A stretch of 51,296 nucleotides of DNA from DTU018 sp029550685 (GCA_035412805.1 DAONVO010000006.1:1-51296); one strand, 5' to 3'; positions 1 to 8,094 are shown, counted from the stretch's first letter. A program made the numbers and translations. The notes: a model not told the origin generated them from the letters alone.

Positions 1-142
1 AGATAGCTTTGACTTATCTTGTTTCGGACACTTTTTTGAATTATGCAAAAGTCTCATATGTTTAAAGAATAATAAGTATAACAAAAAATTATATTACATT
101 AGCCGCTTATGCCGGAGGAGAACGATCGGGAGGGAACTGAGC

Positions 143-406
143 ATGGAGAAGGTGAAGGTGGAATTTATCAATACTTGTTCCTGTTGTGATGGTTATGGGG
201 ATGTATTAAGAGAACTAGCTGCCAGACATCCCCAGCAGATAGATCTGAAAATATACTATATGGGCAAGGATTTTGATTATCTTCCTAAATATGGGGTAAT
301 CAACCGCGGTACTTTGATCATCAATGAAAAAGACCGGTATGATGATTTAAGCAGAAGGACAATCGAAAGGGCCGTTAAGGCAGCACTGGATGAAGTAAAT
401 GGCTAA
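143..406 (+). CDS. saoT: Thioredoxin-like small protein, SaoT-like
   Basis: An 87-residue soluble protein with a thioredoxin-like start (VEFINTCSCC) and a cysteine cluster C12-x-C14-C15. The family, as I recall it, is the thioredoxin-like (seleno)protein SaoT of the proposed SAO locus, where one of these cysteines may be selenocysteine. Here all three codons are TGT, so this is a Cys version. The ATG at 143 follows GGGAGGGA with good spacing. The stop overlaps the start of the next gene (permease) by 8 nt, which implies translational coupling. A role in handling a thiol-bound metal or organometal is inference; the fold and Cys cluster are what is seen. It could also be read as a generic glutaredoxin-like protein, but the order of the neighbours favours the SAO assignment. 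Confidence 0.6.
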   Translation: MEKVKVEFINTCSCCDGYGDVLRELAARHPQQIDLKIYYMGKDFDYLPKYGVINRGTLIINEKDRYDDLSRRTIERAVKAALDEVNG

Positions 407-1502
407 TGACTTTTGGGCTTCCTTTTGGCAATTATTAAATATTAGTTCTTTCTGGCTGGTAGTAAGTTATTTGCTTTGCAGTTTTTTACACGTTGTATTG
501 CGGCCGGAATTCCTGCAAAGGAATTTGGGCAACAGCAAGATGTCTTCCCTGGTGAAGGCTACTATTTCCGGGATGCTCTTGCCCATTTGCAGCTGCGGAG
601 TGGTACCTTTAGCCTTAAGTCTTTATCATTCAGGTGCTTATTTAGGGCCAACTCTGGCTTTTCTGGTAGCCACACCCATAATAAATCCTGCTGCGGTCAT
701 ACTGGCCTTTGTTCTTCTGGGCCCCCAGCTAACCGCGATATATATCATCACGGGTTTCGTACTGCCGATGATAATTGGTGTACTGGGCAACATATATGGA
801 AAAGAAGAACTCATATCCCCAGTGGCGGCAGCTATGGCCAATGCTTCCCGGGGATCCGCACAGATAAACTCTGCCGCCGTTAAAACTCCCTGGAGTAAAA
901 AAATAACCAGCGGTCTGGATTGGGGCGTGCGCAGCCTGGGTTTTCAGGTAAGCCGCTATGTTCTGGTGGGGTTGGTGCTGGCAGCGCTTTTGCTCACCAT
1001 TATCCCGGTATCTTTTATTCAGGATTATCTTAGCCGGCCTGATATGGTTTCTCTTGTGGGTATTGCTGGGCTAGGAGCCATCATGTATGTGTGCGCAGTG
1101 GGGCATATTCCCTTTATTGCTGCCCTCGTTGCTGCGGGTGCCGCTCCGGGTGCAGCCATTGCCTTCCTTTTAACCGGGACTGCCACCAACATACCTGAGT
1201 TATTCAGCATTTTTAAGCTGATTGGCAAGAGAACTATAGTAATATACACCGGTACGGTAATATTGTTTAGCTTCGTGATCGGCTATATTACTAATTATTT
1301 GCTGATGCCCGGATTTACACCAGTCTTTGATTTAAGCGGTGCTCAGAAAAGCATTGCTTTGGCGAGCAAACTGTCCCTGACTGTGCCAGCAGGGGTGGAG
1401 TATATTTGTGCGGTCATTATACTGGCCATGGGCATTATTGCCTGGCGGCCTACGGTTAAGGAATGGTTCATGAAACTGGGGCGGAGAGCTGTAAATGCGT
1501 AG
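399..1502 (+). CDS. saoE: Efflux permease, SaoE-like (ArsP/YraQ permease family)
   Basis: A 367-residue polytopic membrane protein of the permease family PF03773 (ArsP/YraQ). It has about eight hydrophobic segments. The family signature is the cysteine pair C64-S-C66 in ICSCGVVPLA, followed by the HSGA and ATPIINPAAV segments of the first half. The second half repeats the pattern at CAVGHIPFIAALVAAGA and TNIPEL. Members export small metalloid or organometal species (ArsP exports methylated arsenic). In this locus the expected name is efflux transporter SaoE. The start overlaps saoT by 8 nt, and the stop overlaps the next lipoprotein gene by 8 nt, so the three are tightly coupled. The substrate cannot be read from sequence. 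Confidence 0.65.
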   Translation: MANDFWASFWQLLNISSFWLVVSYLLCSFLHVVLRPEFLQRNLGNSKMSSLVKATISGMLLPICSCGVVPLALSLYHSGAYLGPTLAFLVATPIINPAAVILAFVLLGPQLTAIYIITGFVLPMIIGVLGNIYGKEELISPVAAAMANASRGSAQINSAAVKTPWSKKITSGLDWGVRSLGFQVSRYVLVGLVLAALLLTIIPVSFIQDYLSRPDMVSLVGIAGLGAIMYVCAVGHIPFIAALVAAGAAPGAAIAFLLTGTATNIPELFSIFKLIGKRTIVIYTGTVILFSFVIGYITNYLLMPGFTPVFDLSGAQKSIALASKLSLTVPAGVEYICAVIILAMGIIAWRPTVKEWFMKLGRRAVNA

Positions 1503-1971
1503 GATTAAGAGTACAACCATACTTCTATTTCTCTTTTTTCTTTCCGGCTGCAGCGGAGGTGTGCCGGAGGAAGCTGCTATTCCCGGCCAAGAGAAGCCTG
1601 CTGCCATGGAAACAGATCATAGTTTGTATAAGCATTTTATAGCTGTATATGGGGAAAAAAAGCCGCTGCTGACAGGAGTCAATGATATTAATGATGACGG
1701 GCGGGAAGATTTGATCGTGATCTACCAGGATACCGCTGAAACTAACAAGATGATCGCCATCTGGGAAGAAAAAGGAGAGGTGATCTTTTCCGAACCTACT
1801 CCTGCCCCGGTAGAGAATTACCGTATAGAATGGCGGGATATAGATAATAAGGCACCGGTTGAATTAATAGTGTCAGGTTCTAAGGGGGTGAACATCGGGT
1901 ACGCCATATATCGCTGGGAGAACGGAGATTTTGTAAATATATTTGGGGAAGGCATGGAAAATTGCTGCTAG
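1495..1971 (+). CDS. saoC: Lipoprotein ending in Cys-Cys, SaoC-like
   Basis: A 158-residue exported lipoprotein. It has a basic start (MRRIK), a hydrophobic stretch, and the lipobox LSGC with the lipidated Cys at residue 19. A calcium-loop-like segment (DINDDGRED, about residues 65-73) resembles FG-GAP repeats. The protein ends exactly in two adjacent cysteines (C157-C158). This matches the family named Cys-Cys-COOH (seleno)protein SaoC, where a terminal Cys or Sec pair is the hallmark. Two stop codons follow in tandem (TAG at 1969, TAA at 1972), sealing the C-terminal pair. The gene overlaps saoE by 8 nt. A surface metal-capture role is inference. The ending plus the neighbourhood make this the most diagnostic gene of the locus. 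Confidence 0.65.
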   Translation: MRRIKSTTILLFLFFLSGCSGGVPEEAAIPGQEKPAAMETDHSLYKHFIAVYGEKKPLLTGVNDINDDGREDLIVIYQDTAETNKMIAIWEEKGEVIFSEPTPAPVENYRIEWRDIDNKAPVELIVSGSKGVNIGYAIYRWENGDFVNIFGEGMENCC

Positions 1972-2020
1972 TAAGCAATTGACTAACCAAAGGAAAAGCA
2001 GCAGAGAGGGGATGAAGAAA

Positions 2021-3190
2021 ATGAAAAAGCGAAAGCCTAATATCCTGCTTGTTGTTTTATTCTTGGGGATATTGGCTTTATCCGGTTGTGGCGGGCAGAC
2101 GCCCCAGGATTCTGAGCAAACCGGAGACGATTTGGCGGCTCAGTTAGTCGAAGAATATAACCTGGAACCGTTAAGTGCTGAAGATGCTAATTACACTATA
2201 AACATGGGTTACTATGATTGCGATCATATGACTGCTGCGTGTATAGCTATGGACACCGGCATTTTTGATGCTTTAGGGCTGAAAGTGAACTTGACCGGTA
2301 ACGGCAATGTACCTGAAGCTATGGCAGCCGGGAAAATGGATGTGGGCTATGCAGGATGGACCACTACTCTGAGGGCGGTTCCAAAGGGAACGCCATTGTT
2401 CATAGCCGGTCAGAATCATACAGGAGGAGCGGAATACCTGGTAGCCAGTCTTGGGATCAAAAGTCCGGCAGATTTGGTGGGAAAAAGAGTTTCTTTTGGC
2501 ACTGATCCCGAAGAGAACAATCTCAATTGGGTGGAATGGGCTGAACAGCTGGGTATTCCCGCTGATATCACCCTCTATGAGAATTATAACATGTCCGACA
2601 AGGATGAGTATTTTGCTCTAAAAGCGGGAAAGTTGGACGCTTATATTTGCTGTGATCCTTGGGGATCCATGGCGGAATACGAGGGTACCGGCTGGGTAGT
2701 TATACGCCAAAATACAGAGCGGAATGGATTTCAAGGAACCTGCTGTAAGATAGCCATGCATCGTGAATTTGCCAAAGCTCACCCCAGATTGGCAGAGCGG
2801 GTTTTACTGGCTCATACCTTAGCGGTTCAGTATATGTACAAACATCCTTATAAAGCTGCAGAAATATTTGCCAAGAACTACAGTGTGCCTTTGGAAGTGG
2901 GCTTAATGACTATTTGGAAAAAGACCAATGAAGAAGGCCGCACTATTTCCTGGGATCTGAAAATGGATGAAATGGAAAACCAATTGGCAACTATGCGCAA
3001 GTACAGCGTGCAGGACGACATCAACAATGTAAACTTGGCTGACTATGTTGATACTACCTATATGGATAACTGCGGTGCCAAAGATTTTCAAACCTTCATC
3101 AAAAATGAAGTAGATCCGGTATTTCCTCTGGGAATGGGTTATGAAGACTGGAAGGCCAAAGCTATGGAAGTGGACAATATCAAGGCGTAA
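2021..3190 (+). CDS. ABC transporter solute-binding lipoprotein (NMT1/TauA-like)
   Basis: A periplasmic-type binding protein anchored as a lipoprotein: 389 residues from the chosen ATG at 2021, with lipobox LSGC and the lipidated Cys at residue 23. ATGs at 1943 and 2012 are also in frame. 2021 was chosen because GAGGG (2006-2010) sits 10 nt upstream, while it is too close to 2012. The body resembles the NitT/TauT/SsuA class: a Gly-rich region GNGNVPEAMAAGKMDVGYAG and a mid-protein GKRVSFGTDPEENNLNW. It is unusually Cys-rich (DCDHMTAAC, ICCDPWG, GTCCKIA, DNCGAKD), which fits ligand binding through thiols; that reading is inference. It is one of two binding proteins in this operon. I am not sure which one corresponds to SaoB. 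Confidence 0.75.
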   Translation: MKKRKPNILLVVLFLGILALSGCGGQTPQDSEQTGDDLAAQLVEEYNLEPLSAEDANYTINMGYYDCDHMTAACIAMDTGIFDALGLKVNLTGNGNVPEAMAAGKMDVGYAGWTTTLRAVPKGTPLFIAGQNHTGGAEYLVASLGIKSPADLVGKRVSFGTDPEENNLNWVEWAEQLGIPADITLYENYNMSDKDEYFALKAGKLDAYICCDPWGSMAEYEGTGWVVIRQNTERNGFQGTCCKIAMHREFAKAHPRLAERVLLAHTLAVQYMYKHPYKAAEIFAKNYSVPLEVGLMTIWKKTNEEGRTISWDLKMDEMENQLATMRKYSVQDDINNVNLADYVDTTYMDNCGAKDFQTFIKNEVDPVFPLGMGYEDWKAKAMEVDNIKA

Positions 3191-3259
3191 ATATCTTGGC
3201 ATTAGAAAAGGACTGAGCAGATATGAACTGCAGTGCAACGATGGATGAGACTCCAGGGT

Positions 3260-3430
3260 GTCATTGCGAGCGGAGCGAAGCAATCTCAAACGCGAACAGC
3301 AGGTCTGTTAAGAGAGATCACCACGTCGCTGTGCTCCTCGCGATGGCACGAAGAGAGCTCTTTTCACCGCAATGACACATTAGGAAGCGATGGCATTTTA
3401 GTCGTCCTTTTGGTACGGAGAGGGCCATTT
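3260..3430 (+). repeat. R1 dispersed repeat (copy a), inside the sao operon
   Basis: A non-coding element opening with GTCATTGCGAGCGGAGCGAAG and containing GCAATGACACATTAGGAAGCG near 3369-3390. It shares its cores with five other intergenic elements in the window. Its right end (CCATTTTCACA) reaches the start codon of the next gene at 3438. It fills nearly all of the space between the two binding-protein genes, the only wide gap in an otherwise overlapping operon, which suggests a later insertion. Confidence 0.75.
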
Positions 3431-3437
3431 TCACAAC

Positions 3438-4232
3438 ATGAGAAATAAAAGCCTGCTGTTGGAAGGAATCATAGTTGCTGCGGTAATCATTCTGGCCTTG
3501 ATGGCCTGGCTGAGCCCCGGGCAAGAAATGAGCGACTTGAAAGTAGCCTGCAATGATGACGCTGCCGGTTTGCTGGTCAGTTATTTAGCCAGTCAAGATA
3601 GTGGAGCCCTCGAGGTTGTTAATATGAGCTATCAACAATTGCAGGATTGTTGCAACAGCCAAACCGAGCTGGCCTTAGCCGCCGGAAATTTTGATATGGC
3701 GATACTTTGTCCAGACAGTGCCGACAAATTGATTGCCAGCGGGCAGCCCTATGAAGTTTTGGGTGCGGTAGTCGTCAACGCTCTGGTACTGGTCACTTCT
3801 CAGGATAAGTTGCCGCAAACCGTAGGCTATATGAACGGCCGGGATATTCAGAAACAGTTAGTATGGTCCAACCTGGGCAGTAGCATTGAAATGCAGCCTA
3901 TGCTGCCATCAGGCCTGCCCTATGCCCTGGAAAGAAAAGCGGTGGAAGGGATTGTCCTGGATATACTGGGGGCGCTGAAAATAGGTGGTTACCGTTCAGC
4001 CTTACCAGCGGATTATCCTACTTCGGTATTAGTGGTGCATAAAGATCTGATAGGCGGTCCTGAGTTAGCAAATTTTATTAAAGCCTATAACCAGGCGGCG
4101 GCAGAAATGAACAGTACGGAAGTGCTGACCAGGGAGCTGGCTATAAAGTTGGAACTGGAAGATAGCAGTGCAGAGGTAGAAGTATGGAAAGACATGGGAG
4201 TGCAATACCGGATGCTGGCAATGCCAAATTAA
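3438..4232 (+). CDS. saoB: Second ABC substrate-binding protein, SaoB-like
   Basis: A 264-residue exported protein held by an N-terminal membrane segment (about residues 7-26) rather than a lipobox. The mature part has a binding-protein fold outline: KVACNDDAAGLLVSYLAS, then GNFDMAILCPDSAD, then PYEVLGAVVVNALVLVTS. A vicinal cysteine pair, C71-C72 in LQDCCNSQ (TGT TGC), is the kind of site that is Cys-Sec in selenoprotein relatives. I assign it as the SaoB-type substrate-binding (seleno)protein from this pair and its position before the permease; the exact symbol is uncertain. No good ribosome binding site lies just upstream: GGAGAGG at 3419-3425 is about 12 nt away and the space between is the tail of an R1 repeat. 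Confidence 0.55.
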   Translation: MRNKSLLLEGIIVAAVIILALMAWLSPGQEMSDLKVACNDDAAGLLVSYLASQDSGALEVVNMSYQQLQDCCNSQTELALAAGNFDMAILCPDSADKLIASGQPYEVLGAVVVNALVLVTSQDKLPQTVGYMNGRDIQKQLVWSNLGSSIEMQPMLPSGLPYALERKAVEGIVLDILGALKIGGYRSALPADYPTSVLVVHKDLIGGPELANFIKAYNQAAAEMNSTEVLTRELAIKLELEDSSAEVEVWKDMGVQYRMLAMPN

Positions 4233-5017
4233 ATCTGGGAGATATTTTTGATAAATATCGAGGTAATTTCTATACTCTGTTCGTATTAATGGTCCTGCTG
4301 ATTATTTGGAACTTTGCTGCCAGTAGGATACAGAACACTTTGTTGCTGCCCTATTTATCGGAAACAGCGATGGAGTTTTTCACTGCCTGGACAGATCCAG
4401 TTATCATGTCTAATTTAGGACTGACTTTAAAAAGGGTAATTACCGGTTTTCTTTATGCTTATGTGATTGGGGTTCCCCTCGGGCTTCTCATGGGTTATTC
4501 GGCCACGGCCATGCAGTCGCTGGCACCTGTAATGAACTCCATTCGCCAGATTCCAATTATGGCTTGGGTACCCCTGTCGATCATCTGGTTTGGATTGGGA
4601 GATGGGCCGACAGTTTTCTTGATTGCCATGAGTGCAATTTTCCCCCTGGTTATTAACACCATTGCCGGTGTGCAGGGAATCGATCCCAATTACTATAATG
4701 CTGCTCGCAGCATGGGTGCTTCAAAGCTGGACATCGTGCGCGACATTGTGGTACCGGGTGCAATGCCACATATTTTAACTGGCTGCCGCTTGGCTATGGG
4801 AGCCGGGTGGATGTCTGTTATCTGTGCTGAGTTTATTGCTACCAGTGCTGGTTTTGGATTTCTGATGGTAGAAGCTCAGGTGCGTCTGGAAACAGCCCAG
4901 CTTTATGCCCTGATGATCATGTCGGGATTAGTGGGCTATGCCATTGATAAAGTGTTTATTGCCGTTGAGAGAAAAATGACTTCATGGAGATTCAAAGATG
5001 GCTTTGTTGGAAGTTAA
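4184..5017 (+). CDS. saoP: ABC transporter permease, SaoP-like (TauC/SsuC type)
   Basis: A 277-residue inner-membrane permease with about six membrane segments and the binding-protein-dependent permease EAA loop (YYNAARSMGASKLDIVRDIVVPGAMPHILTG, given here in part: NAARSMGASKLDIV near residues 170-185). It resembles TauC/SsuC/NitT permeases. The chosen ATG at 4184 lies 49 nt inside saoB; GAGGT lies a few bases upstream at 4173-4177, and no better in-frame start is visible downstream. It forms the channel for the ATPase that follows, with which it overlaps by 20 nt. The operon context makes it the SaoP permease; the family-level call is stronger than the symbol. Confidence 0.75.
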   Translation: MERHGSAIPDAGNAKLNLGDIFDKYRGNFYTLFVLMVLLIIWNFAASRIQNTLLLPYLSETAMEFFTAWTDPVIMSNLGLTLKRVITGFLYAYVIGVPLGLLMGYSATAMQSLAPVMNSIRQIPIMAWVPLSIIWFGLGDGPTVFLIAMSAIFPLVINTIAGVQGIDPNYYNAARSMGASKLDIVRDIVVPGAMPHILTGCRLAMGAGWMSVICAEFIATSAGFGFLMVEAQVRLETAQLYALMIMSGLVGYAIDKVFIAVERKMTSWRFKDGFVGS

Positions 5018-5885
5018 GGAGATCAGCAAAACATTTACCCAGAAGAAGAAACCTGCTCATATCGTCTTGGAAAACATGTCCTTTAATGTGGAACAGGGGC
5101 AGTATGTTTCTCTGCTGGGGCCATCCGGATGTGGAAAAACTACCCTTTTAACTATGCTGGGAGGCTTCATGTTGCCTGATGCGGGGCAGATCTATCTGGC
5201 CGGTAAAAAAGTCGAGGGACCAGGTCCGGATCGGGGGTTCGTTTTTCAGAATTATGCCCTATTTCCTTGGATGACAGTGAAGGAGAATATTCTTTATTCG
5301 CTTAAAGTGCAGAATTTCAGCAAAAAGGAAAGAGAGCAACGCTTACAGGAATTGCTGGATATATCTCATTTACATGGCAGTGAGAATAAATATCCCATAC
5401 AGCTTTCCGGTGGTATGCAGCAAAGAGTAGCGGTTGTAAGAGCATTGGCCAGTCGCCCGGAGATACTGCTCCTGGATGAGCCCCTGGGAGCCATAGATTT
5501 TCAAATGCGCGAGCTTTTACAGGAAGAACTGGCAGCCCTGGTGGAAGAAACCAAAACTACTGTGGTGATGGTTACCCATGATGTAAATGAATCCGTTTAC
5601 TTAAGCGATCGGGTCATCGTTATGTCTGCCAATAAAGGGCGGATCATTCAAGATGTGTATATCGATCTTCCCCGGCCTCGTTCACGCCAAAGCAAAGCTT
5701 TCAAAGAATACGTGTCCGAACTGACCGACCTGGTACGCCAAGCTTTTCGAGAAGGAGAAAGTGAAAGAAGGGATGATATCCCGTTTAGGCATCGGGGCGT
5801 TGACAATATCTTTGTTGCTTCTTACAACCGGATGCACAGCAAGTATACCAATGTTGCCAATGGCAGAAGCAGAGCTGCCAAATAA
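4998..5885 (+). CDS. saoA: ABC transporter ATP-binding protein, SaoA-like, with an odd C-terminal tail
   Basis: A 295-residue NitT/TauT-class ATPase with Walker A GPSGCGKTT (41-49), a Q-loop in FQNYALFPW, the signature LSGGMQQRVAVVRA, Walker B ILLLDEPLGAID and the switch histidine in VTHDVNES. It energises the permease SaoP. The start ATG has GGAG at 4986-4989, 8 nt upstream. Family members are usually about 250-260 residues. Here the last ~40 residues (after FREGE) are polar and unlike the family, and the same DNA in another frame encodes a lipoprotein signal peptide (see 5761-5889). So the tail is probably read-through of DNA that belongs to another gene. Confidence 0.75.
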   Translation: MALLEVKEISKTFTQKKKPAHIVLENMSFNVEQGQYVSLLGPSGCGKTTLLTMLGGFMLPDAGQIYLAGKKVEGPGPDRGFVFQNYALFPWMTVKENILYSLKVQNFSKKEREQRLQELLDISHLHGSENKYPIQLSGGMQQRVAVVRALASRPEILLLDEPLGAIDFQMRELLQEELAALVEETKTTVVMVTHDVNESVYLSDRVIVMSANKGRIIQDVYIDLPRPRSRQSKAFKEYVSELTDLVRQAFREGESERRDDIPFRHRGVDNIFVASYNRMHSKYTNVANGRSRAAK

Positions 5886-5889
5886 ATAG
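5761..5889 (+). CDS. Hidden micro-lipoprotein overlapping the end of saoA
   Basis: A 42-codon ORF not in the frame of saoA, starting GTG at 5761 (or ATG at 5773) and ending TAG at 5887-5889. It reads as a complete lipoprotein precursor: positively charged start (KEGMISR), hydrophobic core (LGIGALTISLLLL), lipobox LTTGC with Cys at residue 25, then a short tail SIPMLPMAEAELPNK. AAGGAG lies at 5752-5757, 3 nt before the GTG, which is short spacing. It ends 4 nt after the saoA stop and 20 nt before saoD. No function is known to me. It may be a small surface component of the Sao transporter. The evidence is compositional only, hence the moderate confidence. Confidence 0.5.
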   Translation: MKEGMISRLGIGALTISLLLLTTGCTASIPMLPMAEAELPNK

Positions 5890-5908
5890 TTTAAGGGAGA
5901 GGGTAAGA

Positions 5909-6241
5909 ATGAGGGTGGCTTACATTTTTTCCACCAACAATGCGCAAAGAATCCTGGACAAAATGATAATTCCTCAAATGCTGGAGGAAAGACACGGAGT
6001 GGAGGTTGTCGGGATGATGTTCTTCTTCGATAATACCTTCCTGCTTACCGAAGGCAGCAGTACCGGTGACAGATTGCAGGAGATTCATGAAAAATATGGC
6101 ACCATTCTAATGGCCTGCGATATGTGCAGCATCGAAAGAGGTATTGACGACAAATTGATTCAAGGCGCTGCTATTGGCTGTTTTCCTAACCTATACGCTG
6201 TTTTGGGCAGTGCCAACATCGATCAAGTTATTACTCTATAA
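5909..6241 (+). CDS. saoD: DsrE-like small protein, SaoD-like
   Basis: A 110-residue soluble protein of the DsrE/DsrF-like fold: MRVAYIFSTNNA start, a central GVEVVGMMFF strand, and cysteines C70-x-x-C73 (ACDMCSIER) and C91 (IGCFP). DsrE-like proteins carry persulfides or bind metal and thiol ligands in the cytoplasm. The SAO locus has a DsrE-related member called SaoD, and this gene sits as the last gene of the operon, 23 nt after saoA, with a strong ribosome site (GGGAGAGGG) ahead of the ATG at 5909. A hairpin with a T-rich tail follows. Transfer of a metal- or selenium-bound group to or from the transporter is inference. Confidence 0.6.
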   Translation: MRVAYIFSTNNAQRILDKMIIPQMLEERHGVEVVGMMFFFDNTFLLTEGSSTGDRLQEIHEKYGTILMACDMCSIERGIDDKLIQGAAIGCFPNLYAVLGSANIDQVITL

Positions 6242-6260
6242 AAACACTGATAAGACTATT

Positions 6261-6295
6261 GCAGCCTCCTTATAAAAGCGAGGTTGCTATTTTTA
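6261..6295 (+). terminator. Rho-independent terminator after the sao operon
   Basis: Stem GCAGCCTC (6261-6268) pairs with GAGGTTGC (6280-6287) through one G-T wobble, followed by TATTTTTAT. It closes the sao operon and separates it from the nitrilase gene. Confidence 0.7.
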
Positions 6296-6535
6296 TGTGC
6301 AGGGCAGGGAATCCGATTATAGGGTTAATTTCCCTAACGCTTAAAGAGAGTGGTTTGTTGTTGATTTTGGCAGCTTGACAATAACCATACTGTTCTGGTG
6401 TGCATTGCTGGGCGAAGCCAGGCATAAGAAGGAGCTATGTTCTTCTTTAGCGTGCTTTACCAATATCTGGAGGAATGATACCATTATGGAAAGTGCAGGG
6501 GTATTTCTACCGGTGTTTACCAGGAGGCTGATAAT

Positions 6536-7609
6536 ATGTCGCGTAAGTTGAAGGTAGCTGCGATTCAGATGGATGTAGCTCCGGCTCCTGTTCCCGTTCG
6601 GTTGGAGCGGGCCTATGGCTTGGTTCGAGAAGCTGCCGGCCAGGGAGCAGAACTGGTGGTACTGCCCGAGGTGTTTAATACCGGGTACGCATACACCAAC
6701 GCAAATTATGAAAATGCGGAAAGATTTGAAGATGGTACTACGGTGCAGTGGATGAAGCATACTGCTGCCGAGCTTAATATCCATTTGGCGGGCAACCTGC
6801 TGCTTTGGGATGAGGAAGGCCAGGATATTTACAATACCCTTTTGCTGTTTGCACCTGATGGGCGTATGTGGCGGTATATAAAAAATTATCCCTGGAGTTG
6901 GGAACGAGGCTATTTTGTCCCGGTCAAGAACCGGCCTCAAACGTTGGTGGCCCATACTGACCTGGGAGATATCGGTTTTTTAATCTGCTGGGACATTGCT
7001 CATGCGCATTTATGGAAGCAGTATGCGGGCAAAGTGGACCTGATGGTTATATCCAGCTGTCCGCCCGATGTTTTCAAAGCAAAATTGAGACTTCCTTCAG
7101 TGGAGCTGGGGCCTGAAGATATGGGCTCTACTATACAATCCATGCATGATGAAGCCCACAACCTGTTTGGGAAAACTATCGAACAGCAGTGCGCCTGGCT
7201 GGGTGTTCCGGCTGTGAGTGCTATATGCAATGGTACCTTTAATACACCTATCCCTAAAGGTAAAGGAACCTTTTTGGTTTATGTTTTATCTTCGCTGAAA
7301 CTGGCCAAATACCTGGGTGAGGCCAATGATCTGGAAATGACCTGCCAGATGTATTCGGCCTGCAAGGTTATGGGAGCAGGCGGTGAGGTCTTGGCTGCCG
7401 CCAATAGCCGGGGAGATGAAGCGGTAATTACCGAAATAAGCTTGCCGGAGCAAAAGCCGCATCCTGCAGCTCGCCAACCCAAGCCCGTAGTACGTAAAAC
7501 GTCTTATCTTTTGGCTAATTTCTGGTTCCCGCTTCTTACCCGTTCACTCTATGCGGGCAAGATTAAAGAGTTGAAAAGGGCTGCTCCGGGGAAAACTCTT
7601 GACGTTTAA
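6536..7609 (+). CDS. Carbon-nitrogen hydrolase (nitrilase superfamily)
   Basis: A 357-residue cytoplasmic hydrolase with the full nitrilase-superfamily triad: Glu45 in LPEVFNTGY, Lys116 in YIKNYPW and Cys151 in LICWDIAH. The superfamily hydrolyses nitriles or amides through a covalent cysteine intermediate; the substrate here cannot be told. It is longer than the ~270-residue core, with an extra C-terminal basic/hydrophobic segment (about 310-345). The start ATG at 6536 is set by AGGAGG at 6522-6527. It stands alone between a terminator and a small membrane-protein gene, with no pathway partner nearby. Confidence 0.85.
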   Translation: MSRKLKVAAIQMDVAPAPVPVRLERAYGLVREAAGQGAELVVLPEVFNTGYAYTNANYENAERFEDGTTVQWMKHTAAELNIHLAGNLLLWDEEGQDIYNTLLLFAPDGRMWRYIKNYPWSWERGYFVPVKNRPQTLVAHTDLGDIGFLICWDIAHAHLWKQYAGKVDLMVISSCPPDVFKAKLRLPSVELGPEDMGSTIQSMHDEAHNLFGKTIEQQCAWLGVPAVSAICNGTFNTPIPKGKGTFLVYVLSSLKLAKYLGEANDLEMTCQMYSACKVMGAGGEVLAAANSRGDEAVITEISLPEQKPHPAARQPKPVVRKTSYLLANFWFPLLTRSLYAGKIKELKRAAPGKTLDV

Positions 7610-7696
7610 ATGAGTAAAACAGGTGAGGTTTTGGTTCCCATTATAGGCCTTGAGAAGATAAACTATATTGAATCATAAAAAGGGGGAGAGAATAAT

Positions 7697-7942
7697 ATGG
7701 TGCTTTCACGAGTGGCCTGGGTGCTGGCGATTATTTGGCTTTTGTGTGCCTTTTTGGTGTTTCCCATACAGCGAGCAGGAATAGCTGCACAGTATATTAT
7801 AGCCGGGGCTTTATTAATAGCTTCAGTAGGTATGGGAGTCTATCTGGCTGCCAAAGGCAAGGAACTGACTAAAAATGAACGCTGGGGAATCATATTGAGT
7901 ATACCGGTTTGGCTGCTCCTGGCTTATACCTTTTACCGTTAA
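7697..7942 (+). CDS. Small membrane protein, three predicted helices
   Basis: An 81-residue protein with three hydrophobic stretches (about 5-24, 32-51, 62-79) and a short charged loop (KGKELTKNER) between the second and third. I do not recognise the family. The ORF is supported by a strong ribosome site (AGGGGGAGAG, 7681-7690) and by the compositional pattern. It lies 87 nt after the nitrilase gene on the same strand and may share its transcript. No function is proposed. Confidence 0.65.
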   Translation: MVLSRVAWVLAIIWLLCAFLVFPIQRAGIAAQYIIAGALLIASVGMGVYLAAKGKELTKNERWGIILSIPVWLLLAYTFYR

Positions 7943-8065
7943 TTGCTTTTCATGTTGTTAATCTATGTAGCCCTAGGTACATTCCATTAGGGATGATTAG
8001 CTGTCACTGGTCACGGGGCTATCTTCTGTGCTACCTGAATGTGAGATAGGCAATTATCAACCTGA

Positions 8066-8094
8066 TTGCGGTTAATTGGGGCAGCAGTTATACT
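8066..8094 (+). promoter_or_regulatory. Sigma-A promoter upstream of the TetR regulator
   Basis: TTGCGG (8066-8071) and TATACT (8089-8094) are separated by 17 nt. Transcription would begin near 8101, about 40 nt before the GTG start of the regulator. Confidence 0.55.

Noticed and set aside
6341..6955. 204-codon minus-strand ORF opposite the nitrilase gene
   Set aside because: It is in antisense to a gene with a complete catalytic triad and a strong ribosome site, and has no recognisable motif.
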